NCBI GenBank assembly: GCA_020634875.1
Contig: JACKAX010000002.1
Span: forward strand, 62,001-126,000
Direction of reading: 5' to 3'
From: Anaerolineales bacterium
Lineage (GTDB): Bacteria > Chloroflexota > Anaerolineae > Anaerolineales > JABWBV01
DNA: 64,000 nucleotides
Positions 27,701-35,636 of the stretch are shown here, in pieces (position 1 is the first letter of the stretch; the number at the start of each line of letters is the position of its first letter). The notes under the pieces are model-generated. The model was given only the letters and a program-made list of their open reading frames with translations, was not told where the DNA came from and ran no database searches. The position numbers and the translations under genes were made by a program.

Positions 27701-28846
27701 ACCCAGCCACCGGTGCCACAAATCCACCCACATCGAATCAGGCAGCGTATGCCCATAAGATCGGCACCGTCCCTGAAGCCAGATCAACCCCTCGCCCTTC
27801 TCCCCCAACAATGCCTCATTCCGTTCCACGCGCTGACGCGCCTCAAACATCAACCGGGATTTCCCCATCCCCGCCTCACCACTCATCAACACAATCCCCC
27901 CCAACCCGTCCCGCAGCCCGGCAATCGCCCCTTCCATCATGTTCACCTGTTGATCCCGCCCGATCAACGGCGCCCACAACCCATGTGTTTGCAACCGCGT
28001 GCGTTGTTCCGCCTCAAACGCCGGACTGAGCGGACGATACACCGTGACCGGTTGGCTCAACCCGCGCACCGCCATCTCCCCCAGCGCTTGCCACTTGAAC
28101 CGCGTCTCCACCAACCGATAAGTGAACTGACTCACAAGCACCGTGCCCGGTTCCGCCCCCGCCTCCAATCGAGCCGCAAGAGACACTGCACCCCCCATCG
28201 TCGTCTCTTCACTGTGTTGGGCGCGGTTCCCGATGTTCGCCGTGATCACCTCCCCGGTGTTGATCCCCACCCGCACCGCTAGCTCGATCCGGTGACTTTC
28301 TGCTAGTTGAACCGCGTGCGCCTTGATTTCGTGTTGCATGACCAACGCGGCCATCACCGCCCGTTCGGGATCATCCTCGTGCGCTGCCCGCGCCCCGAAG
28401 AACGCAATCAGCCCATCCCCCCGAAATTGATCCACCTGCCCGCCAAACCGATAAATTGCCGCCCCCATGATCTGCAAGACCTGGTTCATCACCTCCACCC
28501 AAGCCTCGCTGCCGATTTGCTCCAAAATGACCGTGGAACCTTTTACGTCTGCGATCAGCACGGTGGCCTGGCGGCGTTCACCACTCAAGGTGGTGGGGAC
28601 GGGCCGCGCGGGGACATTATTAGGGAGAATCGGTTTTTCGGTTTCGGGAGATTTTTCGGGGAACGGCTGCACTTCGGGTTCGGCAAATTCGGCGCGTTCA
28701 AACTTCGTCCCACAATGTCCGCAGAAGCGATAATCCAGTGGGGAGGTTAACCCGCAATACGCGCAACGCTGGCTGAGGCTCGCCCCGCACATGCCGCAAA
28801 ATTTCATCTCAGAAGGGCTTTCAAAGCCACAAGCGGGACATTGCAT
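24785..28846 (-). CDS. Giant zinc-ribbon / class III cyclase / STAND ATPase / TPR protein with C-terminal DUF1349-like domain
   Basis: 1353 residues. Two zinc ribbons are in 1-50 (CPACG, CGMCG, CAYCG, CGHCG). A class III nucleotidyl-cyclase domain spans about 90-275, with metal-binding Asp100 (IADVKGST) and Asp144 (FRGDG). The transition-state Asn is replaced by Ser222 in VSLAARLEA, while Arg226 remains, so catalysis may be weak or altered. An AAA/STAND ATPase follows, with Walker A GEAGMGKSRL near 323. TPR-like helices cover about 750-1130. The last 200 residues (WVWHDP, ALHLGVHATGHI, RFDEFWLWG) look like a DUF1349 concanavalin-like fold. There is no signal peptide, so it is cytoplasmic. Probably a signal-integrating regulator; the ligand is unknown. 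Confidence 0.85.
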   Translation of the reverse strand: MQCPACGFESPSEMKFCGMCGASLSQRCAYCGLTSPLDYRFCGHCGTKFERAEFAEPEVQPFPEKSPETEKPILPNNVPARPVPTTLSGERRQATVLIADVKGSTVILEQIGSEAWVEVMNQVLQIMGAAIYRFGGQVDQFRGDGLIAFFGARAAHEDDPERAVMAALVMQHEIKAHAVQLAESHRIELAVRVGINTGEVITANIGNRAQHSEETTMGGAVSLAARLEAGAEPGTVLVSQFTYRLVETRFKWQALGEMAVRGLSQPVTVYRPLSPAFEAEQRTRLQTHGLWAPLIGRDQQVNMMEGAIAGLRDGLGGIVLMSGEAGMGKSRLMFEARQRVERNEALLGEKGEGLIWLQGRCRSYGHTLPDSMWVDLWHRWLGGGRWVARDETIDRLRSTVRELAAAQFDEIYPYLAAFLSLPVEEPYASQMTHLDAEGLRRHFFVAMRTWLEILSRKHPLVVVFTEVHWADQDSLDLLKFCLPLCNDERVLFVIVFRPERTTPVWHFKHFVETEYFHRLKTLELLPLNAAQSTALIQRMVGVDGLSAQAQAQILEKSNGNPYYLTELLHALIDQGILQRDENGDWHTTEEETSLHLPDTLKSLLLARIDHLSAHEKRVLQIAAVIGPIFWLNILENLAKNGRDVRESLGAMQRAQLITERGLLPDLGREYAFNSSLIREAAYESILSSQRGDLHLAVAQYLEQIVEEKTLQQYHGIIAYHYRQAGNCQKDLFHTLLAAQEAQRIHANQEAIQAYTHALSVMAQMDEGGEAADAHELDAWKLEALQGLGQIQFGVGNVQEAEKHLREAIDLGRQIDLPAHQLTRLFYWLGEVLFWENSYNEPMHLGEEGLVLLGSQNESVETALMNQLVAIGCSQLGDHEKFIDFTLRTAGFIQRLPYSEELRPAFIHIISLYSNTLKNVGEARRWLAILRQKAEAIHDLRALGEYDEYAATLSFQEGNLKESIPGHQKAIEIFTQIGDVKHASRSWKGLGISLLQQGKIEPALACFEQGLESAAVFGNEADYAIGYWYRGQALLSKGAWEAALASFEKAGRKGSHVPYLNQEWALSGVGRVYLSQGMKPEALKTFQAALNAAPMTLIQNPYQANEILSGLEQAYEEPDEFREFVTQFQQQHPEIYRAAFKQWCLVPTEPKLPAQAKIFHEEFSQILAPGWVWHDPFNDCAYHIQRGLILQAANERNFHHVNRSAPKLLRPEAIEGDFTIQTICQSAVKNKPAIGGLIVWLSDQYWFCLEFGGRGADDVMMRGFMNYTDFVFGRGQLKTNRVFLRLERRGNWLSGLCSADGKGWFYVGGCEFSTIEALHLGVHATGHINRLVYPGAYPEGTAIRFDEFWLWGNG

Positions 28847-28880
28847 AGGCCGATTATACAGGGGAAATGAAAAGTTATCC

Positions 28881-28930
28881 CGAAAAAAAGACGGGTGGAC
28901 GCAGTACTGCGTCCACCCGTCTTTTTTTCG
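28881..28930. terminator. Bidirectional intrinsic terminator
   Basis: A 50-bp perfect palindrome with A and T runs on both sides (GACGGGTGGACGCAGTACTG in the centre). It lies 20 bases after the GH2 stop on the minus strand and before the cyclase gene. Confidence 0.9.
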
Positions 28931-28949
28931 GAGATAAACCTCCCACTAC

Positions 28950-31418
28950 TTACGCATACGAATCATACAACGACCGCACCTGCACCACGCTTGCCGCTGT
29001 CCAGTTTTCGGGTAGCGGGGTGGTGACGGTTACGGTACTTCCGGCGGGGACATCGAAGTAATTGTCGCTAAAGACTGCGTCTGTACCTTCAATGGAAAGT
29101 TCGACAAAACGGGCGAGGGTGGGAGCGGAGACTTCGATGGTTAGGGTTTGGCCTTCCGCGCGGGGTTGCACGGTCAGGGCGGGAGCACGCAGGGCGAGAT
29201 GTTTGTTCGCGACAAAGATCGCGACAGATTGCGTAACCCGTTTGCCATCTCGCCACATTTCCGCGACGAAAACCGTGTTCCGTTGGTTTTCCGGCCCCAC
29301 GAGGGTAGTGAAATCGTACAGGCCGACGCGGGTGTCCGCGAGGGCCAGGGCACGGACAGGTTGTTCGCCGCTTTTCAGGCATTCCCCCCCCAGCGTTTCC
29401 AGCCGCCAGCGCACGAGGACATCCACTGGTTCGACCAAATCGCTGGTGATGTGGACTTCCATTATTTTGCCCTGATCGGCAATGGAAAGGAGCAGGGGGG
29501 CGTAAAAACGTTTGGCCGCGTAGTGGAGCGCTTTCCAGCGTCCGAAATAATCGAGCGAGGCCCACGAGGCCACTGGCCAGCAATCATTCAACTGCCAGAT
29601 CAGCGTACCGCTCACCCGATTCCGGTTGCGCCGCCAGTGTTCCACGCCGTACCGAATCCCTTCGGCTTGCAGGATCAGGCTCAGATAGACGAGCGAGGGG
29701 AAATCTTTCGCCATTTGGAAGGTGTCAGTCATCTGCCCGATCATCAGCCCATTGCCCACCCACGAGCGTTGGTGGTGTTCCATGATGTAGGAAGTCATGT
29801 TCCAGTCGGCGGGGTCGGCGTAGGTCGCGATGGTTTTGAGCGGGGGAAGGGCCTGGAAACCGAATTCGCTCATAAAGCGGGGGTACTGCGTGCGGTATGC
29901 GGTGAACGGTTTGCGTCCGTGCCAGACATCCCAATAGTGACAGTCACCCTGCACCTGGTTGTTCGCGCCCTCAAACGGGGTGTTCGCCGAGGCGGAACTG
30001 GGCCAGTAAGGGTGATCGGGGTCTTCGGTTTCGAGCAACGCGGGGAGCAAATGGTGAAACATGCGGTCGTAGCCGTCTTTGAGACGTTGGTTGAGGGGGT
30101 CGTCGGGTTTGTTCCAACCCCAGTCACACCAGCCCTGTTCCATTTCGTTGTTACCACACCACAGGGCGAGGCCCGCGTGATGGCGCAGACGGCGGATGTT
30201 TTCAACTGCTTCCACGCGGAAGTTCTCAAAGAAGTCGGCGTCCGCGGGGTAAATGCCGCAAGCAAACATGAAATCCTGCCAGAGCAAGATGCCGTACTCG
30301 TCGCAGAGTTCGTAAAACATATCTTCGGGGTAGTATCCGCCGCCCCAAATGCGGAGCATGTTCATGTTGGCGTCCACCGCGCTTTTCAGCAGGCCGGAGA
30401 GCATTTCGCGGGTGATGCGGGTGGGGAAGGAATCGGTGGGAATCCAGTCCGAGCCTTTGGCGAACAGGCGCACCCCGTTGACGTAAAAGGTGAATTCCTT
30501 GCCCCACTGATCGAGTTCCTGGCGCAGTTCGACCGTGCGGAACCCGACTTTGTACGAGTGTTGATCGAGAACAGTGGTCCTGGATTTGATCGTGACTTCA
30601 ACTTTGTAAAGGGGCTGTGCACCGTACCCGTTGGGCCACCATAGTTGCGGGCTGGGGATTTCGACGGAAAGGTCAGCGAAATGAGGCTCGCCTTCCCAAA
30701 CGCGCAACAAGGATTCTTCCATCTGGAAACTTTCGCCATCGGGGGCAGTGACGGTGAGGGAGGCCATCAACTGGCCTTCGTGGTGGACTTCGGCATGTAC
30801 GTTCGCGGTGAGGGTGGCGACATTGCCTTCCAGCTGTTGGCGGAGGTGGACATCGGTAAAGCGTGCAGAGGAACCTTCGAGACGGATGTCTTTCCACACG
30901 CCGATGGGGGGGAGTTTGGGCCCCCAATCCCAGCCCCAATGACAGGGGGCTTTGCGGAGGTGCGGGCCGCCGGGGATGTCGCCGCCGCCAGTCAGGGGGA
31001 GTTGGGCTTGTTTGGCGGTGATGAAGCGGACGGGGGAACCGAAAACGATGGCGAGTTGGTTTTCGCCCGGACGAAGGTGCGGTTTGACGGGCCAGGTCCA
31101 TTGGCGGAACATGTTGTCCGCGTGGCCCAGGTAGGTTCCGTTGAGGTAGACATCGGCGATAGTATCGAGGCCATCACAGACGAGGTGGATGTTATTTTCC
31201 GCGAGCAGGGCGGCATCGGCGGTGAAGGTGTGGCGGTATTCCCAATCGGTTTCGGCGACCCACATGACTTTGAGTTCGTTGTCGGCGACGAAGGGATCGG
31301 GAATTTTGTTGAGGGCGAGTAAGTCGGTGTGAACGCCGCCGGGCACGGTGGCGGGGAGCCATTCATCGGTGCCGGTTTGGCGAAATTGCCAGGAGCCGGT
31401 TAAGGTTTGGGTTTGCAT
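28950..31418 (-). CDS. GH2 beta-mannosidase
   Basis: 822 residues with no signal peptide, so cytoplasmic. The N-terminal jelly-roll (FRQTGTDEWLPATVPGGVHTDLL) and HWGWDWGPKLPPIG are typical of beta-mannosidases. The acid/base Glu is in LWCGNNEMEQGW and the nucleophile Glu in FMSEFGFQALP. RIWGGGYYPEDMFYELCDEYGILLWQ, interrupted here only by spacing, is the family hallmark. It releases terminal beta-mannose from manno-oligosaccharides or glycans. The neighbours are an MFS carrier and a GH3, which suggests a cytosolic beta-glycan unit. Confidence 0.92.
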   Translation of the reverse strand: MQTQTLTGSWQFRQTGTDEWLPATVPGGVHTDLLALNKIPDPFVADNELKVMWVAETDWEYRHTFTADAALLAENNIHLVCDGLDTIADVYLNGTYLGHADNMFRQWTWPVKPHLRPGENQLAIVFGSPVRFITAKQAQLPLTGGGDIPGGPHLRKAPCHWGWDWGPKLPPIGVWKDIRLEGSSARFTDVHLRQQLEGNVATLTANVHAEVHHEGQLMASLTVTAPDGESFQMEESLLRVWEGEPHFADLSVEIPSPQLWWPNGYGAQPLYKVEVTIKSRTTVLDQHSYKVGFRTVELRQELDQWGKEFTFYVNGVRLFAKGSDWIPTDSFPTRITREMLSGLLKSAVDANMNMLRIWGGGYYPEDMFYELCDEYGILLWQDFMFACGIYPADADFFENFRVEAVENIRRLRHHAGLALWCGNNEMEQGWCDWGWNKPDDPLNQRLKDGYDRMFHHLLPALLETEDPDHPYWPSSASANTPFEGANNQVQGDCHYWDVWHGRKPFTAYRTQYPRFMSEFGFQALPPLKTIATYADPADWNMTSYIMEHHQRSWVGNGLMIGQMTDTFQMAKDFPSLVYLSLILQAEGIRYGVEHWRRNRNRVSGTLIWQLNDCWPVASWASLDYFGRWKALHYAAKRFYAPLLLSIADQGKIMEVHITSDLVEPVDVLVRWRLETLGGECLKSGEQPVRALALADTRVGLYDFTTLVGPENQRNTVFVAEMWRDGKRVTQSVAIFVANKHLALRAPALTVQPRAEGQTLTIEVSAPTLARFVELSIEGTDAVFSDNYFDVPAGSTVTVTTPLPENWTAASVVQVRSLYDSYA

Positions 31419-31435
31419 GAAGTAGTCCTTTTATA

Positions 31436-31531
31436 AAATTTCGGAAGTCTCTAAACAGTTTCTGCTCATTCAGCTTCTTGTTTTCTGAAGGTGTCGCATC
31501 TCAAACAGTTTCCTAAAGACTTCCGAAATTT
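31436..31531. repeat. 96-bp element with 15-bp terminal inverted repeats
   Basis: AAATTTCGGAAGTCT at 31436-31450 is inverted exactly at 31517-31531. The interior holds a direct repeat of AAACAGTTTC. It lies between MFS stop and GH2 start. It could be a structured terminator or a small MITE-like element; no target duplication is visible. Confidence 0.55.
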
Positions 31532-31534
31532 GGC

Positions 31535-32713
31535 TTACGGTTGTGAAGTTTTCTTGTGTTGTTGAAGCATGATAATGAAGACAACCACGTTCAAAATCAG
31601 GCTGGAGAAGACGAGCCAGGGCATGATGGGAGCGCCGAAGCGTTCGATGGCTTGTCCGGTAGCCCAGGGGAGGACAATGCCGCCGATGCTGTCGCCGAGG
31701 AGGATGATACCGCTGATGGTCGCGGTGAGCTTTATGGATTGCCCGGCGAGGTTGTAGCCTGTGGGCCAAATCGGGGCCATGAAGAACCCGGTCGCGGCGG
31801 TCGCAACCCAGAGGGCATTGAGGGATTTGGGGGTCAAAATGGCAAAGATCAGGGAGGCCAGACCGCCCAAAAACGCGACGGTCAGGATTTGCGCCGGTTT
31901 AAAACGTGCGGCGACAGGGATGGAAATCGCGCGACCAATGGTAAAGGCCAACCAAAAGGTGGAAGTCAGCAGGGCTGCACGAGTGGCGTCAGCGAGGTTG
32001 AGGGTGAGGGCGTACGTGTAAATCCAGTTCCCGAAGGTGATCTCGGAGCCAACATAGAAGAACAGGAAGAGTAAGGCAGTGAGAATGATGGGCAGGAATT
32101 TGACCAGATTATCACGGCGTTGGGTGTGATCGTCTTGTTTGTGAGGGTGGTCGGGGCTGCCAGGTAGGAAGACGAGAAACAGGCTGATGGGCAAAGTGAG
32201 GCCAGCTAAGGCCCAATAAGCCTGTTGGTATGTGCCGCCAAGTTTCAGGACTTGGGCGTAGATGGTTGGAGCCATGAACGCGCCCAGGCCAAAGGCAAAA
32301 TGGAGGCCGTTAATGTAAGGGCCAGCTTTTTCGCCATGCGTCCACATGAGTAACGTGTTCGCACCTGTGTTAATGATGCCGCCAGGCAAGCCGTTGATGA
32401 AGACGATCACTAGCAACAAAGGCAAGTTTCCGATTAAGGGAATGAGGATCAACATCAACACACTGAGCAATTGCGAGAGACCCAACACGAGATGTCCATA
32501 CGGAATCCGGTCAAGCAGCCTTCCACCTAAGATCGTGCCCAGCGTCACGCCGAGGGAGCCTAACAGAAATATGGAACCGATGCTGCCCAGGGTGCTGTGA
32601 GTTTGTTCGGCGAGGGAGGGCAAGGCTGGACCGGTGATGCCCACGCCAAAACCCAGAGTAATAAAAATCAGGTAATACCCAATGGTGTTGCGGAGTTTTG
32701 CATTTTTTGTCAT
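31535..32713 (-). CDS. MFS transporter, probable sugar carrier
   Basis: 392 residues and about 12 membrane helices. The start is set at the ATG at 32713 (MTKNAKLRN), followed by the first helix IGYYLIFITLGFGVGITGPALP. An ATG 14 codons upstream is possible, and neither has a clear ribosome site. The loop 2-3 motif LGGRLLDRIPYG fits the MFS G-x-x-x-D-R pattern. It lies between GH3 and GH2 genes, so uptake of a mono- or disaccharide is likely. Confidence 0.85.
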   Translation of the reverse strand: MTKNAKLRNTIGYYLIFITLGFGVGITGPALPSLAEQTHSTLGSIGSIFLLGSLGVTLGTILGGRLLDRIPYGHLVLGLSQLLSVLMLILIPLIGNLPLLLVIVFINGLPGGIINTGANTLLMWTHGEKAGPYINGLHFAFGLGAFMAPTIYAQVLKLGGTYQQAYWALAGLTLPISLFLVFLPGSPDHPHKQDDHTQRRDNLVKFLPIILTALLFLFFYVGSEITFGNWIYTYALTLNLADATRAALLTSTFWLAFTIGRAISIPVAARFKPAQILTVAFLGGLASLIFAILTPKSLNALWVATAATGFFMAPIWPTGYNLAGQSIKLTATISGIILLGDSIGGIVLPWATGQAIERFGAPIMPWLVFSSLILNVVVFIIMLQQHKKTSQP

Positions 32714-32756
32714 GTGAATGGGGGTTTTGTAATTGATCAGCAGAAAATTTCCCAAA

Positions 32757-32800
32757 AAACAAAAAAACGGGGCGAAAGCGGTATGCTTTCGCCCCGTTTA
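32757..32800 (-). terminator. Intrinsic terminator of the second GH3 gene
   Basis: A 13-bp stem (ACGGGGCGAAAGC and complement) with a 5-base loop is followed on the minus strand by TTTTTTTGTTTTTTGG. It lies just after the GH3 stop. Confidence 0.88.
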
Positions 32801-32810
32801 TGCTTTGAAA

Positions 32811-35096
32811 TTACATGCTATGGGTTTGTCTCAAGAGACCTTCCACCATCTCTTCAGGTGGCATGGTCAGGGTGTTTTGTTGGAACATGAGCACGCTCAC
32901 CAGGGGCATGTCATTCATCATATCCATGATGTCCATCCCCATCGCGCTATCGTTTCCGTAGCGTTCATCGCCACCGCCGAACATCTTGCGGGCCTGGGCT
33001 TCGATCTTGGCGTACATCGAGCCGAGCACTTCTTTGCCGCGCGCGTCAGCCATCCATTCACGGAGAGTCGATTCCTTATCTAAGATACAGGGGAGGTTCA
33101 ACGTGGATTCGAGGGTGACGGTTACTTTTTCACGAATATCCGCTGAGGAGGCTCCGATCAGCAGTTCGAAAGCACCGTCTTCGGTGATCCACTGTTTGTA
33201 TTCGGGGTGATAGAAGGCGAAGGCGCGAAAATCGAGGGGGATGCTGACGGTTTTGGTCTCGCCCGGTTGGAGTTCGACTTTGGCGAACCCTTTCAGTTCT
33301 TTGCGCGGGCGCGCCAGGCCGGATTTTTGATCATGCACGTAAACCTGCACAATTTCTTTCCCGGCAAGATCGCCTGTATTCGTGACATCCACGGAAACGG
33401 TCAGGCCATCCACATCCTTGAAATTGGTGGCGGAGACTTTCGGGTTACTGTATGCAAAAGTGGTGTAGCTCAAGCCGTAGCCAAAGGGGAACTGCACGGG
33501 TACTTCTTTCGCGTCGTAATAGCGATAACCGATGAACAAGCCTTCGCCGTATCGGACCACGCCAGCATCTCCGGGCCAGTTGATATGGCTGGGGGTGTCG
33601 GCAAGTTTGTGGGGGAAGGTTTCGGCGAGTTTGCCGCAGGGGTTCACTTTGCCAAACAAAACATCGGCAATGGCGATGCCCCCGGCCTGCCCCATCATCC
33701 ATCCTTCGAGCACCGCCGCGACCTCGTCAATCCACGCACCCATCGCGACCGGCGCGCCATTGTTCAACACCACCACGGTGTTCGGCTGGACTTTAGCAAC
33801 GGCTTGGATTAAGGCCACTTGCTGGTCGGTCAGGTCGAGATCGGTGCGGTCATAGCCTTCGGATTCTTTAAAGGTGGGCAGGGCAATGTAGAGAACGGCG
33901 ACATCGGCGGATTGGGCTAGCGTCACAGCCTGGTCAACCATATCCTGACGGAAGGAGTTATCGGTAGGGTAGCCTTCGGCGTAAGTGAGTTCAGCGTCCC
34001 CAGCCTGGGCCTGGAGTTCTTTAAACGGGACGGCGACTTTGGTGGGGTTGATGTGAGAACTTCCGCCGCCCTGGAAGTGGGCATTTTCCGCCGAACGACC
34101 AATCACGGCGATGTGTTGGTAGCCTTTGAGCGGGAGAAGACCATTATTTTTGAGGAGGATCATGCCTTCAGTGGCGATTTTATGGGCCAGTTCGTGATGG
34201 GCGTCAATATCAAAACTACCGGTTTTGGGCGTCTCTTTAGCTTTGGCGACAATGCGAAGGATGCGGCGGACGGATTCATTGAGGACAGCTTCATCCAGTT
34301 CCCCGGAACGGACCGCTTCCACGACCGCTTTCACGCGGCGATCCTGGGGGCCGGGCATTTCCCAGTCCAGCCCGCCTTTCAGTGCGGCGACGCGATCGCG
34401 TACCGCACCCCAGTCGGAAACCACTAACCCTTCAAAGCCCCATTCTTCTTTGAGAATTTCGGTGAGCAGGTGATAGTGTTCGGAGGCAAAGGTCCCGTTG
34501 AGTTTGTTGTACGAGCACATCACCGTCCAGGGTTGGGCCTCTTTGACGGCTTTTTCAAACGCGGGAAGGTAGATTTCGCGCAGAGTGCGTTCATCCATCT
34601 CAGCGCTGATGCTGAAGCGTTGGAATTCCTGGTTGTTAGCGGCGTAATGTTTGAGGGAGGTGCCGACGCCTTTGCTTTGTACGCCGTTGATAAAGTTGGC
34701 AGCTAGTTCCCCGGCGAGGTAGGGGTCTTCGGAGAAATATTCGAAGTTGCGTCCACCGAGGGGGGAGCGTTTCATGTTCGCGCCGGGGCCGAGGACAACG
34801 TCCACGTTCAGGGCGATACATTCTTCCGCGAGGGCAGTGCCCATTTGGCGGATCAGGTCTACATCCCAAGTGGAGGCGGTGCAGGATGCCGTGGGGAAGC
34901 AGGTCGCGGGGAGGCTTTCCACCGCGAGGGCGTGGATATCTGGCTGGCGGCGGACGCCGTGGGGGCCGTCGGAGACGATCATTTCGGGCACGCCCAGGCG
35001 TTCAACGGGGGTGGTGCTCCACGCACTAGCCCCAGTACACAGGGCTGCTTTCTCTTCAAGAGTCATTTGGGCAATAATAGATTGGAGGTCTTTCAT
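32811..35096 (-). CDS. Glycoside hydrolase family 3 beta-glucosidase
   Basis: 761 residues from the ATG at 35096, with AAAGGAA upstream. The longer frame (60 codons more) lies in the leader and is rejected. There is no signal peptide. The nucleophile Asp is in GLVVSDWGAVRD. KHYAANNQEFQRF is the substrate-binding Lys-His motif of this branch. GGSSHINP, then the alpha/beta domain with SEGYDRTDLDLT, and a C-terminal fibronectin-III-like domain (GYGLSYTTFAYS) follow. It resembles thermostable beta-glucosidase B-type enzymes. It is transcribed outward from the regulator island through a 360-base leader, and is probably controlled by the MalT-like activator. Confidence 0.92.
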   Translation of the reverse strand: MKDLQSIIAQMTLEEKAALCTGASAWSTTPVERLGVPEMIVSDGPHGVRRQPDIHALAVESLPATCFPTASCTASTWDVDLIRQMGTALAEECIALNVDVVLGPGANMKRSPLGGRNFEYFSEDPYLAGELAANFINGVQSKGVGTSLKHYAANNQEFQRFSISAEMDERTLREIYLPAFEKAVKEAQPWTVMCSYNKLNGTFASEHYHLLTEILKEEWGFEGLVVSDWGAVRDRVAALKGGLDWEMPGPQDRRVKAVVEAVRSGELDEAVLNESVRRILRIVAKAKETPKTGSFDIDAHHELAHKIATEGMILLKNNGLLPLKGYQHIAVIGRSAENAHFQGGGSSHINPTKVAVPFKELQAQAGDAELTYAEGYPTDNSFRQDMVDQAVTLAQSADVAVLYIALPTFKESEGYDRTDLDLTDQQVALIQAVAKVQPNTVVVLNNGAPVAMGAWIDEVAAVLEGWMMGQAGGIAIADVLFGKVNPCGKLAETFPHKLADTPSHINWPGDAGVVRYGEGLFIGYRYYDAKEVPVQFPFGYGLSYTTFAYSNPKVSATNFKDVDGLTVSVDVTNTGDLAGKEIVQVYVHDQKSGLARPRKELKGFAKVELQPGETKTVSIPLDFRAFAFYHPEYKQWITEDGAFELLIGASSADIREKVTVTLESTLNLPCILDKESTLREWMADARGKEVLGSMYAKIEAQARKMFGGGDERYGNDSAMGMDIMDMMNDMPLVSVLMFQQNTLTMPPEEMVEGLLRQTHSM

Positions 35097-35342
35097 AGAA
35101 AATTCCTTTAGGGGTCTAAGTAGTAAAGCCGAAAGATACGTAGTACCCGCGAACAACGGGATTAACCTGTCAGAAACGGAATCGCCATAATTGCTCAAGA
35201 TTGTGCGGACCTGAAAAAAATGGGGGGGATCACTCACTTTGTATTTTTTCCAAGTTATTTTCCTCAACTTAAGCAATTACCCTTTCCCAACGTGTGGACA
35301 AAAAACGTAATACTCAGGCTTAGAGAGGAAACTTCTCGAAAG

Positions 35343-35387
35343 AAAGGGTAAAAGGGAACTGCACAGCCCCCTTTCACCCTTTTTTTC
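35343..35387 (-). terminator. Terminator-like hairpin in the GH3 leader
   Basis: The arms are 35343-35356 and 35369-35382 (AAAGGGTAAAAGGG against CCCTTTCACCCTTT, one mismatch). On the minus strand TTCTTTC follows; on the plus strand TTTTTTT follows. It lies inside the predicted 360-base GH3 leader, so it may be an attenuator. It may instead be a bidirectional terminator. The rest of 35097-35462 holds no gene. Confidence 0.55.
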
Positions 35388-35462
35388 GGGCTAATCCCTA
35401 TCCTGGCTGAGTAATTACCAAATGACACATTCTTTTACCACAGGGATAAATGCATCTCTATC

Positions 35463-35514
35463 AGAATAGAGCAAAGTTTTCCCGCCGAAAATCGGGAGTT
35501 TGGATGATTTCGAG
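35463..35514 (-). promoter_or_regulatory. Activator site and promoter for the GH3 gene
   Basis: The 29 bases at 35486-35514 are identical, in inverse orientation, to 38757-38785. Reading the minus strand, the site ends 17 bases before a TATTCT (-10, 35463-35468). No -35 is seen, as expected for an activator-dependent promoter. The site carries an AAATCATCCAAAC half and a near-dyad CGAAATC/GATTTTCG. Confidence 0.7.
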
Positions 35515-35572
35515 CAAAGCGCGTAAAATCAATTGGATAAAAAGCACATTTTCCTGAAAGATTTCATTGCGA

Positions 35573-35613
35573 AAGTTACCCAACAAAAGCTTTTTTTTCT
35601 TGTTGGGTAACTT
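35573..35613. repeat. Inverted repeat beyond the end of the LuxR gene
   Basis: A perfect 14-bp arm AAGTTACCCAACAA at 35573-35586 and its complement at 35600-35613, with a 13-base T-rich loop. The same arm sequence forms the repeat upstream of the LuxR gene. This copy has no TATAAT in its loop. It may act as a terminator for the LuxR gene. Confidence 0.8.
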
Positions 35614-35636
35614 CAAAAGATTAGCTTCTCATCCCT

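Noticed and set aside
29148..30644. 498-codon open frame antisense to the GH2 gene
   Set aside because: It lies opposite clear catalytic motifs of GH2; no motif of its own.
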